From NCBI GenBank assembly GCA_026545765.1, contig CM048844.1, forward strand, positions 59,182,932 to 59,246,931: a stretch of DNA of 64,000 bases, written 5' to 3'. The translations under genes were made by a program, and so were the position numbers. This stretch comes from Plantago major. Lineage: Eukaryota; Streptophyta; Magnoliopsida; Lamiales; Plantaginaceae. Positions 58,472-64,000 of the stretch are shown piece after piece. The notes beneath the pieces are model-generated. The model was not told the DNA's origin. It searched no databases and saw nothing but the letters and a program-made list of their open reading frames with translations. The first letter of the stretch is position 1, and each line of letters begins with the position of its first letter.

Positions 58472-59937
58472 TGTTGGTCCAGATAACGACAAAGTAAAAG
58501 AATCTGGGGGGAGGGGGTGAATTGTCTTTTCAAACTTTTGACGATAAAACAGTTTCTCAGATATCTGGGAAGGTATCTGTACTTATATTCAGTGAGCGGA
58601 AGACTTTAGTGATAAGTGCATGTGCTTAGCAGGCTATAAAGTGTGTAAGTACTCAGCAAGCAATAAGTAAGCAGTAAATAAAGTGCAGTAAGTAAATAAC
58701 ACAACGGTTTATAGTAGTATCTAAGGGTGGCTTAATCCCACAACTAATCCACTCGCCCTTTCACAGGACTTGAATCCACTAAGATAAGATGATGGGTTCT
58801 CCTTACAGAATCCTATCTCTTGATCCCTTTTACACTAGGTTCCCAACCACGTGTTCCCCCTGAGTTGTTCCCTGGTTTTCCCAACCAAGTACTTCCTCTA
58901 CTCAGTAACCTTTGAGCTATTTCTTAGTTTCCCAAACAAAGTACTTCCTATGCTCAACGTCTTTGTGGTGTTGGTTATGGTAGTTTGTCAGGTGAGTAGG
59001 CTCTTAATAACTTGTATAGTTATCTTAGAATGCTCTGTAGAATCAAGTTTACTTAATACACTTTTCAATGTATGGTAAGTTGTTCTTTACCGACCCAAGT
59101 CTTGATGTTTTTCAAGAGAATGAATCACAGATATGAGTCGCAATTATATCTTCTGGATTCAACTCCTTCACAATAAACAATTCTTGTTAAGCATCAGGAC
59201 ACTTAGAACTTTCGTGGTACTTAGAATTCAAGAGCTTTAGTCGCAATAGAAAGCTAGAGAGTAAGTAGGTAGAAGGCTTGTTTGCTTGAGAGTATATCTC
59301 AATTGATGTTCAGTCTAAGGTGTATTTTCAAGCATTCTAAGTGGTGATATTTATAGTTGAAAATCATGTTGTTTGAATAGTATCCATTAGGCACAATGAA
59401 ATTCAAACTATTGATATTTGAAGTTAGTACGACAGTTAGCTTTGTCTCTTTATAGAGATTTCCTCGTTTGCTCAGACATCTCTGTCTGCGTAATTAATGC
59501 ATTGTACTAACTTTTGTCCTGTAGTGTCAACGGAACAATTCAAGCTTTCTGAGGCTTTGCAAGTCCTTTCTCTGTGACCTATAGTGCATCAGAAACCACT
59601 TGTTGAAATACTTGTCTTCCAAAGACACTTAATTTCTTCAAGGTTTTTGAGCCATGGTTTCTGAGGAAACACTTTTCCTTAGTCTTCAGTAATCTTGTGC
59701 AGTCTTCTAATCTTCAATAAAGGCTTCCTTCTGCTGGATGCTTGCTTCTTGGTCTTCCTCAAAGATATAAAAATTACACTCAGAAACCTAACATCCTATA
59801 CAAGATTTGCTAGACTAACATACTCAGTAAGCTTCCTCTTTTACAATGTTCAGGTGAACTAAGAGTACTAGTTACCTTTCTGAGCTAAGATAAGTCATTA
59901 GGGTTACTGATCAAAATCTAAACAGATATTCCTAACA
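58472..59937 (-). repeat. 5' LTR of copia-1 (1466 bp)
   Basis: On the minus strand it starts TGTTAGGAATATCTG (59937) and ends TCTGG..CCAACA (58472). It matches the solo LTR at 31857-33600 and the LTR tail at 10181-10487. A C-rich tract (G on the plus strand, about 58505-58519) lies about 35 bp from the end, as in both relatives. Confidence 0.92.
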
Positions 59938-59942
59938 CTTAT

Positions 59943-61108
59943 TTCTCCAGACAGGAAGTTATCACTATCAAACGAAGCGAAGACCATGCCATGGTACATG
60001 GGTGAAACACTACTATCCTCCAAGACCTCGATCGGCGACTTCTGCCTGGCGTCAGTATTGCCACAATATTCATGATCAGATGGATATTCAGGCCAATTAA
60101 CTCGTGAATGTAGAGTAGCTGTGTGTATATCTTCATCAAGGAGTATCTCTCCATCGTCTGTACCTGTCTCATTATCACTAAGACAAACCTAGTAAGAATT
60201 ACCCTTCTTACGAAGAGTATTAGCACACTCATAGGCTAATGTCCAAAACCTTCACACGCATGACATTGTATCTTCATAAGATTATCAATATCATCATCAG
60301 ATGGTTTTTGGTATGAATACTTAGCAAGTTTCTTAGAAGGTAATTTCTTACTAGGAGAGATCATATTGCTAGTTCCAGGTTTAAACTTATTCTTGAGATT
60401 GTTCTTTTGAAAACGTTTAACCATAGAATTAAAGAAAGCATTAAAATCAATTTCATCTTCTTCGTCAAGTGACTGAGAAGATTTAGACTGAAGCATAAGA
60501 CCTTTTTCTCTAGAGTTACCAGGAGGATTTTCCATGATTAACTCATAGTTTTCAGAATATTCATTATTGTCTGTAAATCCATAGTTGCCAAATTAAGAGA
60601 AAATTCAATAGGAATCTTCTTGGTTTCAAAGCGTTTTGACAAACTCCTAATTGCTTTACAAACCAAGGTTTTGTTTGACAAGGGATCACCTAAAAGAGAG
60701 CTTTCATTAGAAATATCCAGCAATTTCTCAAAGTAAGAAGATATTGTTTCATGAAATTCCATTCTAAGGTTTTGAAATTTGCTAAGTACCATCTGAAGCT
60801 TAGTTTCCCTGACACTTGGATCTCATTCACAATGCCTTTGGAGAATCTCCCAGGATTGCTTAGCAGTCGAGCATGTTTGAATAAGCTTAAATATATGAAG
60901 ATTGACATAACTCAAAAAAAAAAAAATTTAAAGCCTTTTCGTTATTGTTAGTATCAATTACCTCTTTCACATTGTATCCTTCAAGCACAGGCTTCCACTC
61001 CTTGACATCAATGGCCTTGAGACGAGAACGGGTGCAGATTGACCATATTTGACAGTTGGATCCATCCAGAATAGGCAACCTGTTGATATTTTGATTAACT
61101 GAATCCAT
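59943..61108 (-). pseudogene. Copia-2 gag
   Basis: It starts at 61108 with MDSVNQNINRLPILDGSN and continues YQIW-like WSICTRSRLKAIDVKEW, a DUF4219/UBN2-type copia Gag. An A-run at 60911-60923 coincides with a frameshift. The UBN2 capsid part is at 60792-60538 (QNLRMEFHETISSYFEKLL). After a stop comes 60535-60236, ending in a zinc knuckle CHACEGFGH whose last Cys is separated by a small deletion that shifts the frame. The tail continues to the copia-1 LTR. Confidence 0.82.
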
Positions 61109-61164
61109 CCTAATGGTACCAAATCCAAACACCTGTTGTTTAGATGTCTGGCTCTGATGCCAAT

Positions 61165-61978
61165 TGAAATTGTATGGATCGGGACTTAGTACCAAAACAG
61201 ATATTGTAACTACGTATTGTAACAATACTCAAAACCAATATCTAAAAACTATCTTAGAGTCTAAATAGCGGAATGTAAAGAACACAAGACACAAATAATT
61301 TCTAGCAGGTTATAAATAATCTGCCGAGCCACAGGCGAAATATCCACTATAAAATATAACGGATTTACAAAAAGATATCTAGACAATATTCCTATAATCT
61401 AGAATATCAAACAACTAAGCAATTGAATCGGGCCACCAATTCGACGCTAGATATCTGACAAACAAAGTGAGAGATGACTAACTAAAAGCTTAGTAAAAGA
61501 GATGCAAAATAAGCTGATAGACAATATCTATCTTACGCGTAAAAGCTTGTTATGAATCTAGGAACTATTTGACTAGTATTTATAGTTGTGAATATTATCC
61601 AACTAGTACAATAGTTCTATCTTGATTGAAAGTTTTGATCAGGTCGAATCACCATGTTCTTCTCCTAATTCTTCTAAGTCTTCCATACATCGAGAATCCT
61701 TCTTGGAATACAAGTAGAAAACCTTCTTCGATTAGGATTCTAATTCCTTTCCTTCTTCAATATCTTCTCGTAACCAAACTACAAGAGTTCTTGTCCATAA
61801 GATATCTGAACCTGTTAAACATGCTAAGACTAAACCAAAATCGTGGAACTATATCAAAGTGAAGTAATGCAAAATCCATAAATAGAAAGTCCAGTGTACA
61901 GACAGCTAGTATTGTGACAATACTAAGCCAAGTTAGTATTGCACCAATACTTAGCTAAAGTCTGCACTTTCAGTATCA
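61165..61978 (-). repeat. 5' LTR of copia-2 (814 bp)
   Basis: The minus strand starts TGATACTGAAAG and ends CAATTTCA, followed by TTGGCATCAGAGC, a copia PBS for initiator tRNA-Met. Near its start it carries the imperfect repeated segment 'gtattg.gcaatact' (61910-61955). Confidence 0.8.
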
Positions 61979-62659
61979 TTTTTGGGAAGCTAATGATCTT
62001 GTTGCAAGCTAAGACTTGATATGCATGATGTGCCAAACACTAGGTTTGGGGGAGAAGAGACCCCGTGGGATTTGCATGCTAGCCTTAGGATTGATTTAGC
62101 TCCAAACATGCTATCTCACACATCTTTTGAACCTAGGTACCATGAAGAAGGCACAAGTGGGAGAATCAAGCAAGAAAAGGGGAAGACCCGGGAAGAGTGC
62201 TACTCGTCATTCGCTCTCGAAGAAAGCCCAAGCATGGTTGGAAGTGAATAAGAAATGATGGGCGGTTCCCGAAAGGAACATTCAAATCAACTTTGGCGGA
62301 GTAAGATTCTTCAGTTGGTTGTTCAAATCACAAGATGTCCAAGGTTGGGGCCCTTTTACCAGCACACTTGAAGGATTCAATCTTGACATCGTGAGGGAGT
62401 TCTATGCGGAGTTCTTCCAACTGGAAATAAATGATCCGGAGGAATTATGTGAGGTGCACCCCATCACCATACGAGGAGTGGAGTTTATGTTCGGGCCTCA
62501 AAGAATCAATAACTTCTACGAGATACTCGATAGAGAGGAAAACTTGAAACTCATCGAACCCCCGCACTCCGAGTTAAGGTACGAAGAGGTAAAGAATGAG
62601 ATCCACCGCTTGCTTCTGAGGGGTGACTATGAGGAAACTGAAATACAGAGGGAGATACC
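61979..62659 (+). mobile_element. Remnant of a third gypsy element (element C)
   Basis: 61979-62250 repeats the gypsy spacer blocks seen in elements A and B ('ggtttgggggagaagagac', then 'catgctatctcacac', then 'ggtaccatg'). An accessory ORF follows. It is cut at 62660 by a gypsy LTR. No LTR of its own is visible in the window. Confidence 0.7.
62319..62659 (+). pseudogene. Accessory ORF with plant-transposon domain, truncated by an LTR
   Basis: An open frame reading back in frame to about 62265 (NINFGGVRFFSWLFKS) with GWGPFTSTLEGFNLDIVREF, ITIRGVEFMFGPQRINNFYE and acidic helices. The pattern resembles the 'putative plant transposon protein' domains (Transposase_32-like), which are often encoded next to gypsy Gag. 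The apparent stop at 62678 is supplied by the inserted LTR, so the true C-terminus is lost. Function unknown. Confidence 0.6.
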
Positions 62660-63888
62660 TGATGAGCCTATATTTTAGAGTCTCATCTCGTTCTTTTTAT
62701 CGTCTTTTGTTAGTCTTTATTTACATTATTAGTGTGTCTTGTGCATTTTTATGAGTTTGTGTTGTAGTTGTGTTTTACAGGTTTTCGTGTGTTTAGAGAT
62801 GTTTTGGAGGAAAAAACGATGCTCTTAGAAGGACGTATCCGAGTAGAAGCTCAAAACTCCACATATGAGGTGAATTATGAAGAAGCTGTTCAAAAGGACA
62901 CAAGACGCGTCCTAAAATCACCAAGACGTGTCTCAGATGTTGCAGCCCGCAAGACGTGTAGTCTCAGGAACCCGCCAGACGCGTCTCAGTTTTTCCAGGA
63001 CGCGTCTCGCGACCTTTTATTCACATAATCTATTTTCTGCGCGCTACTTAGTCTTTTATTCGTAGATTATTTCAGACACTTCTTTTCTTACTTCTTTTTT
63101 CGCTCTCAAGCTAGAAAAACCCTGGTTTGGTTCTCTTGCCTTGGTTTAGATTCGATTTTCACTTGTAATCATTCCTTTGGCATTGGATTATGATCTTGAG
63201 GTTAGATCATCAATTGAATCTTTCTTTCTTTCGCAATATCTTCTTCTTCGTGCTTGATTGATCGATTTATGCTTATAATCTCTCTTATCATGCTTGATTC
63301 AATTATGATTGTCATTGTGTATGTTATTGTTCGTGTTATGAGTAGCTAAACCCTTCGATAGATGCGGTAGCAATGTAGGATTAATCGAATTAGGATTTTG
63401 ACCAAGGGTTTGTTCATGTGTGTTAAGCTTTTTCCCAAACTTCGTAAAAACTCCAATTTAAGTATTTTTTTTATCAAATCTTCAAAACCATTGAGGTTAA
63501 GAATCAATCGTCTGACAATCGATTGATTTCCTACTTCACATCTTCAAAGAATGTCTTGGTTAAAACTGAAATTGGTGATTTATTTGGACAAATAACTGTG
63601 ACAACATATGAACACTTGGTCTGATCCGTATTTGATTTCTCTGAATTGCTACCATGTCTATTTCCCCTCTATTGATTCAAAACTCGTTTTAGTTTACTTG
63701 TTTACTAAGTTTAGTTTTCAAAACAAAATCAATCTTACAAACTGTTACTTGCAAACTCTTACGCTTGATACTTGAAAACGTCATAGTTGCCTAGTTAGCT
63801 CCTTGAGAACGATCTCGTAGTTAAAGTCTGTTTACAACAACTGCTTTAGTTACTTTGAATTTTAACAAGTACTAATTTTAGCACATCA
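62660..63888 (+). repeat. 5' LTR of a fourth gypsy element (1229 bp)
   Basis: It starts TGATGAGCCTATATT and ends TTTAGCACATCA, followed by a gypsy PBS. The ends resemble those of the 30901-40919 element, and the R/U5 portion (about 63320-63888) has the same 'gagtagctaaac' and 'ttatttggcgccg'-proximal layout but diverged sequence. At 62895-63015 it carries its own CG palindrome array based on GAGACGCGTCTC. Confidence 0.82.
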
Positions 63889-64000
63889 AATTTGGCGCCG
63901 CTGCTAGGGAGTTAACTCCTACTGTGGTGTTTTTTAGTTGATAATTGTTTTTGTTTGTTTGAATTGCTCTGTGTTTTAGATTTTCTGGGACTAACAGAAA
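63889..64000 (+). other. PBS and leader of the fourth gypsy element
   Basis: AATTTGGCGCCGCTGCTAGG directly follows the LTR, the gypsy PBS type also seen at 3281-3301. The leader runs to the window edge and ends in 'gggactaacagaaa', the sequence also found at 33870-33884 after the deleted 5' LTR end of the inner gypsy element. Coding sequence would start beyond the window. Confidence 0.8.

Larger units (their letters stand above)
28246..59937 (-). mobile_element. Ty1/copia element copia-1 (probably Sirevirus-like), nested host
   Basis: Minus-strand order: 5' LTR (59937-58472), PBS, gag (58355-about 55808), protease, GAG-pre-integrase, truncated integrase, RT, RNase H (split by LINE1), a spacer (about 42110-41246) and an accessory ORF (41245 onward, split by a gypsy element). 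No 3' LTR is found; the accessory ORF meets Helitron sequence at about 28245. Without the insertions about 10.6 kb remains. The long gag with coiled coil and an extra ORF after pol suggest the Sirevirus lineage (inference). The five bases beyond the LTR (59938-59942, CTTAT) are within copia-2. Confidence 0.85.
59938..61978 (-). mobile_element. Second Ty1/copia element (copia-2), 5' part
   Basis: Minus-strand 5' LTR (61978-61165), PBS (61163-61151) and gag, cut at 59937 by the insertion of copia-1. The rest of copia-2 should lie beyond the far end of copia-1 but is not recognised in the window. The LTR termini and gag differ from copia-1, so it is another family. Confidence 0.85.

Overview
The window looks like repeat-dense nuclear DNA from a plant, probably a eudicot. 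It holds one intron-rich housekeeping gene inside dense, nested retrotransposons. There is no bacterial-type operon, rRNA, complete tRNA or CRISPR array. The species cannot be named from the sequence.

Layout. 1-4783: a minus-strand Ty3/gypsy element (A) running off the left edge, with 5' LTR, PBS, gag and protease but no RT, RNase H or integrase. 4784-10180: the 3' half of a related plus-strand gypsy element (B), so LTRs A and B lie in opposite orientation. 10181-13751: a plus-strand Ty1/copia fragment (LTR tail, PBS, gag, start of pol). 13752-13931: a CACTA-like transposon end. 13932-about 18600: a decayed minus-strand L1-type LINE (LINE2). 18600-26234: the only cellular gene, a 17-exon malonate-CoA ligase (AAE13 orthologue) on the minus strand. 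All its exons join in frame to 603 aa. One intron is a U12-type AT-AC intron, and the last exon and 3' UTR are partly duplicated downstream. 26743-28245: the 3' end of a decayed Helitron with a RepHel helicase remnant.

28246-59937 is a nest built on one minus-strand copia element (copia-1, probably Sirevirus-like), which itself lies in the gag of another copia element (copia-2, 59938-61978). A LINE (LINE1, 42219-53316) splits the copia-1 RNase H, with a 15-bp target-site duplication. LINE1 is in turn split inside its RT by a non-autonomous LTR element (45709-49501, TSD GAGAC). A gypsy element (30901-40919, TSD GCCAT) splits the accessory (env-like) ORF of copia-1. The 5' LTR of that gypsy element carries a solo LTR of the copia-1 family (31857-33600, TSD TATAG). 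The copia-1 accessory ORF appears to hold four short phase-0 introns.

61979-64000: remnants of a third gypsy element with an accessory ORF, cut by the 5' LTR (62660-63888) of another gypsy element that runs off the right edge.

Almost every transposon ORF has stops or frameshifts, so the transposons are mostly relics. AAE13 is the only gene that looks functional. It should make malonyl-CoA from malonate, with a presumed mitochondrial targeting peptide in the long form.
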